DNA from: Solirubrobacter ginsenosidimutans
Lineage (GTDB): Bacteria; Actinomycetota; Thermoleophilia; Solirubrobacterales; Solirubrobacteraceae
Reading direction: 5' to 3'
Assembly: GCF_027587205.1 (NCBI RefSeq)
Contig: NZ_JAPDOD010000048.1
Span: forward strand, 1-64,000
Length of the DNA stretch: 64,000 bases
Positions 32,957-41,430 of this stretch are shown here, in pieces. Both the position numbers and the translations under genes were made by a program. The notes below the pieces were generated by a model, which saw nothing but the letters and a program-made list of their open reading frames with translations, was not told the DNA's origin and made no database searches. Position 1 is the first letter of the stretch. Every line of letters starts with the position of its first letter.

Positions 32957-33747
32957 TGCCCGTTCCCAAGGACAAGCTGCGCCTCGGCGGGATGGCCCTG
33001 CGCAACGGCCTGCTGGTGCACGGCCCGACCCACTGGGCGGCCGCCGTTCGCACCAAGGCGGGTGACGTGAAGGTCGCGTCCGGCGCCAAGCCGCGGGTGC
33101 GCTTCGCCGACGACGTGCCCGGCGTGCGCGGCCTCGTCCGCCTCGGCGAGGCATTCGCGGTCATCCCGCTGGTCAAGAAGGGCCTGCCCGAAGCGAAGAT
33201 GGCGTTCGAGCAGCCGAGCGTGCTCGGCGTCGCCGCGGGCGCGTCGATCGCCGGCACGCTGCTGCGGCGTCGCGCGCCCGGTGTTTCCGGTGAGCTGGCG
33301 TCGTCGCTGATCGCCCTCACCCCGGCGCTGTTTGCCCTGCGCGGCGGGGAGCTGGCCGCCTACCACGGCGTCGAGCACAAGGCGATCGCCGCCTACGAGG
33401 CCGACGACGAGGACGCGCGGGACGCGCTCAAGGAGCACGAGCGCTGCGGCTCGCACCTGATGGCGCCGATGCTGGTCGCGAACCTGGCGGGCACCCTGCT
33501 GCTCAAGCGCGCGGCGGCCCGTCCCAACGCAGTGACGGGCGGAGCGGTCGCGCTGGCCTCCACCGCCGCGGCCGTCGAGGTGTTCGCGTGGACCGAGCGC
33601 CATGCCGACTCCCCGGTCACGAAGGCGCTCAAGAAGCCGGGCTACGAGCTGCAGCGCCTGATCGGCACCCGCGAGCCCGACGAGCGCCAATTGGAAGTGG
33701 GCCGCGCGGCTCTGGCCGAAATACTGAGGGTGGAGGACTCGAACTAG
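32956..33747 (+). CDS. DUF1385 family membrane protein
   Basis: This 263-residue protein has the DUF1385 signature: GGMALRNGLLVHGPTHW at the N-terminus and AAYHGVEHKAIAAYE with HERCGSHLMAPML later. The histidine- and cysteine-containing block is conserved in the family and suggests metal binding. Two or three membrane segments fall at about 100-120 and 170-215. Function is unknown. In other Gram-positive bacteria the gene often lies near prfA/prmC, which is not the case here. Confidence 0.85.
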   Translation: MPVPKDKLRLGGMALRNGLLVHGPTHWAAAVRTKAGDVKVASGAKPRVRFADDVPGVRGLVRLGEAFAVIPLVKKGLPEAKMAFEQPSVLGVAAGASIAGTLLRRRAPGVSGELASSLIALTPALFALRGGELAAYHGVEHKAIAAYEADDEDARDALKEHERCGSHLMAPMLVANLAGTLLLKRAAARPNAVTGGAVALASTAAAVEVFAWTERHADSPVTKALKKPGYELQRLIGTREPDERQLEVGRAALAEILRVEDSN

Positions 33748-33797
33748 GGTCCAGACCCCCTAGCCAAACCCGGACGCGCGGCGATACTTGGTCCCAC

Positions 33798-35309
33798 ATG
33801 AGCCTGTGGGACCAAACCAAGGACTTCATCCAGACATGGGGTCCGTCGATCTTCATGACCCTGATCGTCTTCTTCCTCTGGCGGATGATCCGGATGATGC
33901 CGAGCACCAAGCCGCAGGAGATCAAGCCGGACTCCAGCGTCTCGATCAAGTGGGACGACGTCGCGGGTGCTGACGAGGCGAAGGCGGAGCTGCAGGAGGT
34001 CGTCGACTTCCTGCGCGACCCGAAGCGCTTCAAGGCGCTCGGGGCCAAGGTTCCCAAGGGGATCATCCTGCACGGTCCTCCCGGCACGGGCAAGACGCTG
34101 CTGGCCAAGGCCGTCGCGAACGAGTCCGGCGCGCAGTTCTTCGCCCAGTCGGCGTCGAGCTTCGTCGAGATGTACTCCGGCCTTGGTGCCAAGCGCATCC
34201 GCCGGCTGTTCCGCGAGGCGCGCAAGCACTCGCCGGCGATCGTCTTCATCGACGAGATCGACGCCGTCGGCGCCGTCCGCGGCTCGGACAACAACTCCGA
34301 GCGCGAACAGACGCTCAACCAGCTGCTCGTCGAGATGGACGGCTTCGCCGGCAGCAACGAGCTGGTCGTGATCGCGGCGTCCAACCTGCTCGAGAAGCTC
34401 GACCCGGCGTTGATGCGGCCCGGTCGCCTGGACCGCCAGATCCTCGTCGGCGCGCCCGACGTCAACGGCCGCGAGGCGATCCTGAAGGTCCACACGCGCA
34501 ACAAGCCGGTCGCCGACGTCGACCTCGCGACGATCGCGCGCCACACGGCGGGCCTGACCGGCGCCGACCTGGCGAACATCGCCAACGAAGCGGCGATCTC
34601 CGCCGCCCGCGGGCACCGGAGCACGCTCAACCAGGAGGACTTCAACAGCTCGCTCGAGCGGGTCGTGGCCGGCATGCAGTCCCGCCGGCGGCTGACCGAG
34701 CACGAGCGCCGCGTGATCGCCTTCCACGAGTCGGGCCACACGCTCTGCTCAGAGCTTCTGCCGGGCGTCGACCGCACCCACAAGGTCTCGATCGTCCCCC
34801 GCGGCACGGCGCTCGGCTACATGCTCCACTTCCCGGAAGAGGACCGCTACCTCAAGACGCGGACCGAGCTGCTGGACCAGATGACGGTCCTGCTGGGCGG
34901 CCGCGCGGCCGAGCAGCTCGTCTTCGGCGCGGTCACCACCGGCGCGTCGGACGACCTCAAGCAGGTCGCGCAGATCTCCCGCGCGATGATCCACGAGTGG
35001 GCGATGGGCACCTCGGTCGCGGCGCTGCAGCTCGCCGCCGAGGGCGGCGCGGTCTCCGATCGCACGCGCGAGCTGCGCGACGCCGAGCAGCAGCACCTCG
35101 CCGACGAGGCGATGCGCCGCGCGGTCAAATTGCTGACATCGCATCGCGCGCACCTCAACGAGCTCGCGAATGCCCTGCTGCGCCAAGAAGTCCTGGAACG
35201 CGACGACATTGAGCGCATCATGGCCGACGTCGAGACGCCCCGGCGGGTCGCAAACGGCCACCTGTGGGTGGCTGCCGCCGAGGCAACAGATGTCCAACAG
35301 ACCTCCTGA
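33798..35309 (+). CDS. FtsH-like AAA+ zinc metalloprotease with a single N-terminal helix
   Basis: This is a membrane-anchored ATP-dependent protease of 503 residues. One TM helix at about 15-33 leads straight into the AAA domain (Walker A GPPGTGKT 93-100; Walker B IVFIDEIDAVG; SRH region MRPGRLDRQ). The protease zinc motif HESGH starts at His310, and GASDDLKQ supplies the third ligand. Classical FtsH has two helices and a periplasmic domain and is 600 or more residues; both are missing here. It may be a second FtsH paralog with a different substrate range. The stop is 41 nt before the EAL-GGDEF gene. Confidence 0.88.
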   Translation: MSLWDQTKDFIQTWGPSIFMTLIVFFLWRMIRMMPSTKPQEIKPDSSVSIKWDDVAGADEAKAELQEVVDFLRDPKRFKALGAKVPKGIILHGPPGTGKTLLAKAVANESGAQFFAQSASSFVEMYSGLGAKRIRRLFREARKHSPAIVFIDEIDAVGAVRGSDNNSEREQTLNQLLVEMDGFAGSNELVVIAASNLLEKLDPALMRPGRLDRQILVGAPDVNGREAILKVHTRNKPVADVDLATIARHTAGLTGADLANIANEAAISAARGHRSTLNQEDFNSSLERVVAGMQSRRRLTEHERRVIAFHESGHTLCSELLPGVDRTHKVSIVPRGTALGYMLHFPEEDRYLKTRTELLDQMTVLLGGRAAEQLVFGAVTTGASDDLKQVAQISRAMIHEWAMGTSVAALQLAAEGGAVSDRTRELRDAEQQHLADEAMRRAVKLLTSHRAHLNELANALLRQEVLERDDIERIMADVETPRRVANGHLWVAAAEATDVQQTS

Positions 35310-35349
35310 GCGGTACAGATGATGCGTTTGCGGCCGATCTCCCGAAAGG

Positions 35350-37455
35350 ATGGGCGCCGCAGACGACTTCAGGGTGTTGCTCGAGCCCGGCGCGATCCGC
35401 GCCGTGTTCCAGCCGATCGTCCGGCTCTCTGACCTCGGGACGATCGGGTACGAGGGCCTGGCGCGCTTTCCCACGCCGCCGGGCCTGGTCGCGCTTCCGC
35501 CGGATGTGACGCTCGCCGCCGCGGCCCGCGCCGGCCTGCGCGACGACCTCGAGGTCGCGTGCTGGCGGGCGATCGCCGCCGCCGGCGTCCCGCCCCACGG
35601 GCGGCTGCTGTGGGTGAACCTCTCGCCCGAGGCGCTCGGCCATCCCGGGCTGCTCGAGCTGGCGGGCAAGCTGCCGTCGCGGCTCGTGATCGAGCTGACC
35701 GAGCAGGACACCGTCTTGAATCACGCGCTGCTGCGCGAGCGGCTGCGGCCGTGGATCGCCCGCGGCGCGCTGGTCGCGGTCGACGACGCGGGCGCGGGCT
35801 TCACGTCCTTGGAGTACGTCGCCGACATCCGGCCGGACTTCCTCAAGCTCTCCCGCGGGATGGTCGCGGGCGTCGACCTGGACTCCACCCGCGAGGCCGT
35901 GCTGCGGGCGACCGCCGCCTTCGCCCGCGAGGTGGGCGCGCGCGTGGTCGCCGAGGGCGTCGAGCGCGTCGAAGAGCTCGAGGCGCTGCGGGCGATGGAG
36001 ATCGACTACGGCCAGGGCTGGCTCTTCGGCCGCCCGGGCGAGGCGTGGCCGCTGGAGGCGACGGCTTGTGAGTCCGAGCCCGCGCGTCGCGTGGCGGTCT
36101 CGGGCCGGCTCGAGCGCGACCTCGACAAGGCCTGCACGGCACGCGACGCCAGTGAAGCGATCGTCGACCATCTGGCCCGCCGCGGCCTGCTGCCCGCGGT
36201 CTACCTCGCGCAGGAGGGCCGGCTGCGCTGCCGCGCCGTGCGCGGCTATTGGCAGGTCTTCGACGGGCTCGCGCCGAGCACGGGCATCGTCGGGCGGGTC
36301 TTCCGCACCGGGCACGCCGCGATCGTTCACGACGTGGGCGACGCGCCGGACTACCTGCCCGCCGTCCCGGGCGTGCGCGCCGAGGTCTGCTTCCCGCTGG
36401 TCGTCGCCGGACACGTCATCGGGGTACTGAACGCCGAGTCGGTGACGGCGATCGACGCGACCGCCGTGGCCGAGATCGAGCGCTGCGCTGCACTCTTGTC
36501 GGCGCGGGTGGAGGAGGTCGGCGCGGTCGGCGCGTCCTCGCCCGCCCAGCGCTTGGCGCGGACCGCGGTGCGGCTGGCCTCCACCGAGGACCCCGAAGGC
36601 GTCGTCCGCGAGGCCCTGTCGGCCGCGCTTGAGCTCTCGGGCTTCGAGTCGGGCGTGGTCGCCCTGGCCGACGGCCACGGCGCGCTCTACCCGCATCTCG
36701 CCGAGGGTCCCTTCGGCGTGGCGTTCTCGCAACTGGCCTCGGAGGAGCTCGCGTCGATCGCGTCGTGGGTGGACGAGGGCACGTCGTCCTACACCGTGGG
36801 TGACAGCGCCGGCCGCGGGTTCGTCGGCCACGAGGTCCTGCGCCGCGCGGGCGTCGGGTCGCTGATCGTGCTCCCGCTGAGTGCCGCGGGCGAGCGGCTC
36901 GGCCTGATCGTCGTCGCCGACCGCGGCAACCGCCGCCCGGTCAACGAGGACGTCGAACTGCTCGAGTTGCTGGCGCTCCAGGCCGCGAGCGGCCTTCGCA
37001 TGGCGTCGATGATCTCCCAGCTGCGCGAGCGGGTCTCGCGCGACCCACTGACGGGTTTGCATGCGGCCCTGCCGCCGCTCCCGGACCGCTCGGGTGTGGT
37101 GCTGGTCGACGTGGACCGCCTGGGGGACATCAACGACGCCGGCGGCCAGGCGGCGGGGGACGACGTCTTGCGCGCCACCGCGGGCCTGCTGCGCGAGTTG
37201 ATGCCGCCGGGGTCGCAGGCCTTCCGGGTCGGGCCGGATGAGTTCGTCGTGACGTTTGACCCCGCCCGGACGTCGGCCGCGGAGCACATCGGGTGGGAAC
37301 TGCGCGCCCAGGCGCCCTTGCGGATCGGGCGGACGGTCTCCGTGGGTGTGGCGGTGGGTGTCGCGGGTGAGGCGGGTGAGTCCGTGGTGTCTCGGGCGGG
37401 TGAGGCTTTGGAGGGCGTCAAGCGGGCCGGCGCGGACGGCGTCGGGATCGCGTAG
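35350..37455 (+). CDS. EAL-GAF-GAF-GGDEF signalling protein
   Basis: This cytosolic c-di-GMP-related protein has 701 residues and no membrane segment. The EAL domain comes first, at about 1-240, with EGL (35-37) in place of EAL and VAVDDAGAGFTSLEYV in place of DDFGxG. Two GAF domains follow at about 260-400 and 410-560. The GGDEF domain is last, with DPLTGL, a VDVDRLGDIND segment and GPDEF (628-632) replacing GGDEF. This order is the reverse of the common GGDEF-EAL layout. Mutated signature residues in both domains make enzyme activity doubtful; a sensor role is possible. A repeat hairpin follows the gene. Confidence 0.87.
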   Translation: MGAADDFRVLLEPGAIRAVFQPIVRLSDLGTIGYEGLARFPTPPGLVALPPDVTLAAAARAGLRDDLEVACWRAIAAAGVPPHGRLLWVNLSPEALGHPGLLELAGKLPSRLVIELTEQDTVLNHALLRERLRPWIARGALVAVDDAGAGFTSLEYVADIRPDFLKLSRGMVAGVDLDSTREAVLRATAAFAREVGARVVAEGVERVEELEALRAMEIDYGQGWLFGRPGEAWPLEATACESEPARRVAVSGRLERDLDKACTARDASEAIVDHLARRGLLPAVYLAQEGRLRCRAVRGYWQVFDGLAPSTGIVGRVFRTGHAAIVHDVGDAPDYLPAVPGVRAEVCFPLVVAGHVIGVLNAESVTAIDATAVAEIERCAALLSARVEEVGAVGASSPAQRLARTAVRLASTEDPEGVVREALSAALELSGFESGVVALADGHGALYPHLAEGPFGVAFSQLASEELASIASWVDEGTSSYTVGDSAGRGFVGHEVLRRAGVGSLIVLPLSAAGERLGLIVVADRGNRRPVNEDVELLELLALQAASGLRMASMISQLRERVSRDPLTGLHAALPPLPDRSGVVLVDVDRLGDINDAGGQAAGDDVLRATAGLLRELMPPGSQAFRVGPDEFVVTFDPARTSAAEHIGWELRAQAPLRIGRTVSVGVAVGVAGEAGESVVSRAGEALEGVKRAGADGVGIA

Positions 37456-37500
37456 CCCGCCGCAGCCGCGGTCTTGCCGCCGCGCGCGGGGTCACGCGCC

Positions 37501-37547
37501 GCGAGCGTCGACTTTCTCGCGCTGTACGCCAGAAACTCGACGGTCGT
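37501..37547. repeat. 47-nt dispersed palindromic repeat, copy 2
   Basis: The left arm 37501-37519 and right arm 37529-37547 pair at 15 of 19 positions. The loop start CGCTGTAC is identical to copy 1. It lies between two convergent genes (stops at 37455 and 37563). Confidence 0.8.
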
Positions 37548-37562
37548 CGTGCGTGCGAGCGG

Positions 37563-38402
37563 CTACGCGCCACTTCCGGGCACGACGAGCGCGAACGCGG
37601 CCGGACTGGCGGACACACGGTCCAGGCCGCCATCGACGAACTCGCCGTCCACGTTGAGCTCGGTGCCGGACGGCAGCGCCACGCGCACCTCTCGCCCCGC
37701 GAAGTGCGGCACTGCCCGCTGCCGCTCAATGGTCTGCGTCCGCAACCCCCACGCCCGCCGGACCAACGCCACGCGCGACCCCGCCGGCACGACCACGACG
37801 TCCACCTGACCGTCGGTCGCATCCGCCGCGCCGATCCCCGACCCGCCGCCGAACGCTCCACTCGACGCCACGATCACCTGCCAGGCGCGGCCGGAGAACA
37901 CCATCAACTCATCCACGCGAACGGTGACGTCCAACGGGCGCCCGCTCAGCGCGGCACGCGAGGCACCGATCCCATAGGCCAGCGGTCCGAAGCGCGACTT
38001 CAGCGGCGCGGCTCTCCGCGCGGCGACCGACGACAAACCAGCGCTGGCGACGTTCACGAACGGTCGCCCCGTGCTCAAGCGCGCCAGCTCCAGCGAGCGC
38101 AACGTCTCACCCGACGCGGCCAAAGCCACAGCTTCCCGCGGATCGAGCGGGATGCCGTGCGCACGCGCGAAGTCGTTCGCCGTCCCGCCCGGGATCACCG
38201 CCAAAGGCACGCCCAGGGACGACGCGCGCTCCGCGACCGGCGCGATCGTTCCGTCTCCGCCGCAGACCGCGATGCGATCGACGGAGGCGATCCGGTCCAG
38301 CTCGCCCAGCCCGAAGATCTCCGCACCGCCGAGCATCGAGGCGAGCCATGCCGGGTCCAGTCCACGCCCGGACCGGCGGTTCGCCACTAACGCAACTCTC
38401 AC
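37563..38402 (-). CDS. Diacylglycerol/lipid kinase family protein (DagK/YegS type)
   Basis: This predicted lipid kinase has 279 residues. The nucleotide-binding block is typical: AVCGGDGTIAPV (GGDGT) and VIPGGTANDFARAHGIP, with a later conserved region ELNVDGEFVDGG. The product would phosphorylate diacylglycerol or a related lipid at the membrane. I start it at the GTG at 38402 because TATCTT lies 8 nt upstream. It diverges from the epimerase gene by 25 nt with overlapping -10 elements. Exact substrate not known. Confidence 0.85.
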   Translation of the reverse strand: MRVALVANRRSGRGLDPAWLASMLGGAEIFGLGELDRIASVDRIAVCGGDGTIAPVAERASSLGVPLAVIPGGTANDFARAHGIPLDPREAVALAASGETLRSLELARLSTGRPFVNVASAGLSSVAARRAAPLKSRFGPLAYGIGASRAALSGRPLDVTVRVDELMVFSGRAWQVIVASSGAFGGGSGIGAADATDGQVDVVVVPAGSRVALVRRAWGLRTQTIERQRAVPHFAGREVRVALPSGTELNVDGEFVDGGLDRVSASPAAFALVVPGSGA

Positions 38403-38410
38403 GTACCTCG

Positions 38411-38420
38411 AAGATACACT
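38411..38420. promoter_or_regulatory. Back-to-back leaderless promoters (lipid kinase / epimerase)
   Basis: AAGATACACT contains TACACT (38415-38420), 7 nt before the + strand GTG, and on the other strand TATCTT (38416-38411), 8 nt before the - strand GTG. The two -10 elements share two base pairs. Confidence 0.6.
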
Positions 38421-38427
38421 CGCAGCC

Positions 38428-38838
38428 GTGTTCGGCCGCATCGACCACATCGGGCTCGCCGTCGCTGACCTGGAGTCGGCGATCGAGCTCCACACGCGCA
38501 CCTATGGCATGCCGCTCGTGCACCGCGAGACGATCGCGGAGCAGGGGGTCGAGGCCGTGCTGCTCGACGTCGGCGAGAGCCATGTCGAGTTGCTCAGGCC
38601 TCTGAGCGAGGACTCGCCCGTCGGGCGTTTCCTGGCGAAGAAGGGGCCGGGGCTGCATCACGTCGCCTATCAGGTGGACGACGTGGAGGCCGCGCTCGGC
38701 GCGGCGCGCGAGGCGGGGATGCGGCTGATCGACGAGACGCCGCGCACCGGCATCCGGGGGACGCAGGTCGCGTTCCTGCATCCCGCCACGGCCGGCGGCG
38801 TCCTGACCGAGCTCGTCCAGCCCGTGGAGGCACATTGA
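38428..38838 (+). CDS. mce: Methylmalonyl-CoA epimerase
   Basis: This is a glyoxalase-fold (VOC) metalloenzyme of 136 residues that interconverts the R and S forms of methylmalonyl-CoA in propionate and branched-chain degradation. The family opening IDHIGLAVADLESA is present with metal ligand His, then ESHVELLRPL, KKGPGLHHVAYQVDD, and a C-terminal Glu in VLTELVQP. It starts at a leaderless GTG and heads a run of five closely spaced genes. No mutase gene is in the window. Confidence 0.9.
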   Translation: MFGRIDHIGLAVADLESAIELHTRTYGMPLVHRETIAEQGVEAVLLDVGESHVELLRPLSEDSPVGRFLAKKGPGLHHVAYQVDDVEAALGAAREAGMRLIDETPRTGIRGTQVAFLHPATAGGVLTELVQPVEAH

Positions 38839-39056
38839 GTCCCAACGCCGTACGTCGCACCGCCGTCGGGTTCCATGGCGGCCAAGTGCTCTCACTACGC
38901 CTGTCCGAGGCGGCGCTCAGCAACCTGAGCGACACGCTCAAGGAAGGCAAGGAGCGCTGGGTGGAGGTCGAGTCCTCCGACGGCGCGGTCCTCGTCGATG
39001 TGGGCCAAGTCGTGTACCTGCGCGTTGAATCAGACGACCAGCGAATCGGCTTCTAA
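38835..39056 (+). CDS. Small conserved-looking protein of unknown function
   Basis: This 73-residue ORF begins with TTG in a 4-nt overlap (TTGA) with the epimerase stop. An ATG at 38875 is the alternative start. It is soluble and mixed alpha/beta; the C-terminal half (VLVDVGQVVYLRVES...IGF) resembles the end of DUF3107-type proteins, but I would not assign it. It is supported by tight spacing in the operon. Confidence 0.5.
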   Translation: MSPNAVRRTAVGFHGGQVLSLRLSEAALSNLSDTLKEGKERWVEVESSDGAVLVDVGQVVYLRVESDDQRIGF

Positions 39057-39558
39057 ACCCGCCTGGCGGGTTCAGTTCAACGCCGTCGACCTTGCGCTCT
39101 ACCGGCGGGTGCGGCTGCTCGCGCACTCGCCGGACACCGTCACCTGGGTGCGCCGGTACTCGCATCTCGGCGAGCACGGGGCGATCTGGCTGGCGACCGG
39201 CGCGACGGCTGCTTTAGTTGACCGGCGGCGCCGCGGTCGCTGGCTGCGGGCCACCGCGTCCATCGGGGCGGCCTACGCAACGTCTACGTCGATCAAGCTC
39301 GCCGTCGGCCGCAAGCGCCCGGCGGTGGAGGACCTCCCGCACCTGATGGCCACACCCACCGGACTCTCCTTCCCGTCGAGCCACACGACCTCGTCGTTCG
39401 CCGCCGCGCGCGCGTTCGGGGCGCTGATCCCGGGCGCGCCGCTGCAGCTCGCGGCCGCGGCCATGGGCCTCAGCCGGCTCTATCTCGGCGTGCACTATCC
39501 GTCCGACGTCGCGGCCGGCGCCGCGCTCGGCATCGCGATCGGGAGCCTGGGCCGATGA
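38998..39558 (+). CDS. PAP2 family phosphatase
   Basis: This membrane-associated acid-phosphatase-type enzyme has 186 residues. The three PAP2 motifs are in order: KLAVGRKRP, PSSHTTS (for PSGH) and SRLYLGVHYPSDVAAG. Hydrophobic helices lie between them. It is short for the family, probably a lipid-phosphate phosphatase. The start is unclear: ATG 38998 and TTG 39025 both overlap the upstream ORF, while GTG 39110 would cut the N-terminus. Its stop overlaps the ychF start by 4 nt. Next to a lipid kinase, a phospholipid role is plausible. Confidence 0.8.
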   Translation: MWAKSCTCALNQTTSESASKPAWRVQFNAVDLALYRRVRLLAHSPDTVTWVRRYSHLGEHGAIWLATGATAALVDRRRRGRWLRATASIGAAYATSTSIKLAVGRKRPAVEDLPHLMATPTGLSFPSSHTTSSFAAARAFGALIPGAPLQLAAAAMGLSRLYLGVHYPSDVAAGAALGIAIGSLGR

Positions 39559-40640
39559 TGAAGGTCGGCCTGGTCGGCATGCCCAACGCGGGCAAGTCGA
39601 GCCTCTTCAACGCGCTCTCCCAGGCGGGCGCCGAAGCGGCGAACTACCCCTTCACCACGATCGAGCCCAACGTCGCCGTCGTCCCGGTCAAGGACGAGCG
39701 GATGGAGCAGGTCGCGGCCACCGTGAAGGCCTCGAACATCGTCTGGGACACGATCGAGTTCCACGACATCGCCGGCCTCGTCGCCGGCGCGTCGAAGGGC
39801 GAGGGCCTGGGCAACAAGTTCCTGGCCAACATCCGCGAGTGCGACGCGCTCCTGCACGTCGTGCGCACGCACACCGACGACAACGTCATCCATCCGGAGG
39901 GTTCGGTCGACCCGGCGCGCGACATCGCGACGATCGAGACCGAGCTGCTGCTCGCCGATCTCGACACCGCCGAGCGCCGCCACAGCAAGGTCATCCGCGA
40001 CGCCCGCTCCGGCGACCGCGCGGCCGTGGCCGAGGAGGTCTGGCTGCGCCAGATCATCGAGGCGCTGCAGTCCGGCAAGCCCGCGCGCAGCGTCCCGGTC
40101 CCGCAGGACGCCCCCGACGCCCTGCGCAACCTGAGTCCGCTGACCGGCAAGCCGGTGCTGTTCGTCGCCAACGTCGACGAGGGCGAAGACGCGGTGCCGA
40201 GCGTCGTCGCCGACCACGCGGCTGCCACCGGCGCGGGTGCGGTGGCCGTCTCCTCCCGCGTCGAGGCGGACCTCTCCGACCTCGGCGACGACGAAGAGGC
40301 GGCGATGATGCGGGAAGAGCTCGGCATCGGCGAGTCCGGCCTGCACCGCGTGGTCGACGGCGCCTTCGGCCTGCTGAAGCTGATCGCGTTCTTCACCGCC
40401 GGCGAGGACAAGCCCGCCCAGACGTGGCACCTGCGCCAGGGCCTCACCGCCTGGCACGCGGCTGGGCAGATCCACTCCGACATCCAGAAGGGCTTCGTCC
40501 GCGCCGAGGTCATCGGCTGGGACGCGCTGGTCGACGCCGGCGGCTATGCCGGCGCGCGCGAAAAGGGCACACTTCGCCTGGAAGGCCGCGACTACCTGAT
40601 GGCCGACGGCGACGTGATCACGATCAAGCACACGGGATGA
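39555..40640 (+). CDS. ychF: YchF/OLA1 family P-loop ATPase
   Basis: This ribosome-associated NTPase of the Obg-related YchF family has 361 residues. The G1 motif GMPNAGKSS is at about 8-16, TT.EPN at 34-40, and G3 is DIAGLVAGASKGEGLGN. The specificity motif reads NVDE rather than NKxD, which is the feature linked to ATP over GTP in this family. The C-terminal TGS domain holds TWHLRQGLTAWHAAGQIHSD. ATGATG gives two possible starts (39555, 39558). It lies in the epimerase-PAP2-ychF-cupin operon. Confidence 0.96.
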   Translation: MMKVGLVGMPNAGKSSLFNALSQAGAEAANYPFTTIEPNVAVVPVKDERMEQVAATVKASNIVWDTIEFHDIAGLVAGASKGEGLGNKFLANIRECDALLHVVRTHTDDNVIHPEGSVDPARDIATIETELLLADLDTAERRHSKVIRDARSGDRAAVAEEVWLRQIIEALQSGKPARSVPVPQDAPDALRNLSPLTGKPVLFVANVDEGEDAVPSVVADHAAATGAGAVAVSSRVEADLSDLGDDEEAAMMREELGIGESGLHRVVDGAFGLLKLIAFFTAGEDKPAQTWHLRQGLTAWHAAGQIHSDIQKGFVRAEVIGWDALVDAGGYAGAREKGTLRLEGRDYLMADGDVITIKHTG

Positions 40641-41041
40641 GCGAATACAGCGTCATGCGCGGCGCCGAGGCGCCCGACTACACAGGTGACAATCCGGGCG
40701 CCTTCCTTGGCTACGCCCGCCCGATGGGTTCCACGCAGCTCGGCTTCAACATCCGGGTGCTCGAGCCGGGGATGGCCAACACTCCGCCCGGGGGCGACCC
40801 CACCTGGGGTCACAGCCACACGACCGTCGAGGAGATCTACCTCGTGCTCGAGGGCGAGATCACGATCAAGCTCGGCGACGACGTGATCACCCTCGGTCCG
40901 CGTGACGCGGTCTTCATCGAGCCCTCGACGCCGCGGGCGACCCGCAACGACGGCGATGTGACGGCCGTCTTCGCGATGGTCTCGGCCAAGATGGCCGACC
41001 CAATGGCGGAAACCAACGCGCATGAGAACTTTTGGCTATAG
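40637..41041 (+). CDS. Cupin domain protein
   Basis: This is a single-domain cupin of 134 residues. Metal-binding motif 1 is visible in GHSHTTVEEIYLVLEGEITI (His, His, Glu), and motif 2 in GPRDAVFIEPSTPRATRNDG, where the usual histidine is not obvious. Cupins range from isomerases to sugar- or metal-binding proteins, so no reaction is assigned. It overlaps ychF by 4 nt and ends the operon. Confidence 0.82.
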   Translation: MSEYSVMRGAEAPDYTGDNPGAFLGYARPMGSTQLGFNIRVLEPGMANTPPGGDPTWGHSHTTVEEIYLVLEGEITIKLGDDVITLGPRDAVFIEPSTPRATRNDGDVTAVFAMVSAKMADPMAETNAHENFWL

Positions 41042-41061
41042 CCACGCCTGCCGGGCGTAGG

Positions 41062-41067
41062 TAGTGT
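41062..41067 (+). promoter_or_regulatory. Leaderless -10 element of the mini-GGDEF gene
   Basis: TAGTGT lies 6 nt before the GTG at 41074, with no ribosome binding site. Confidence 0.45.
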
Positions 41068-41073
41068 CGGGCC

Positions 41074-41430
41074 GTGCGACGGCCCTTCGTCCTGCCGGGC
41101 CCTGATGTGGGTCGGCTGCTGCTCGACCGCCTGGTCGCGGAAGGCGTGCGCTACGGCCGTGACTTCGCGCTGGTCCGGATCGTCGTCCCGCTCGGCACCG
41201 CCGAGAGCGTCGCACCGGTGCTCGCCGGCATCCTGCGCGACGCCGACGTGGTGGTGCGCTGGGAGGCGGACGAGCTCCTCGCCCTGCTGCCCGCCACCGA
41301 TCGGGCGGGCGCGGATCGCGCGGCGCAGCGGATCCACGAGGCGACGGACATGCCGATCTCCGTCGGTGCCGCCCACTGGGTGGGCGACACCACCTACGAC
41401 CTGCTCACCCGGGCTGAGCCGCGTCGCTGA
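41074..41430 (+). CDS. Stand-alone degenerate GGDEF-like domain
   Basis: This 118-residue protein reads as the C-terminal two thirds of a diguanylate cyclase domain with its signature lost. The pattern FALVRIVVP, LRDADVVVRWEADELLALLPATD, and ADRAAQRIHEA followed by ISVGAAHW aligns with the GGDEF fold, with WEADE (63-67) where GGDEF should be. It cannot be an active cyclase; it may bind c-di-GMP, partner another protein, or be decaying. It has its own leaderless promoter and overlaps the convergent exonuclease by 26 nt. Confidence 0.7.
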   Translation: MRRPFVLPGPDVGRLLLDRLVAEGVRYGRDFALVRIVVPLGTAESVAPVLAGILRDADVVVRWEADELLALLPATDRAGADRAAQRIHEATDMPISVGAAHWVGDTTYDLLTRAEPRR

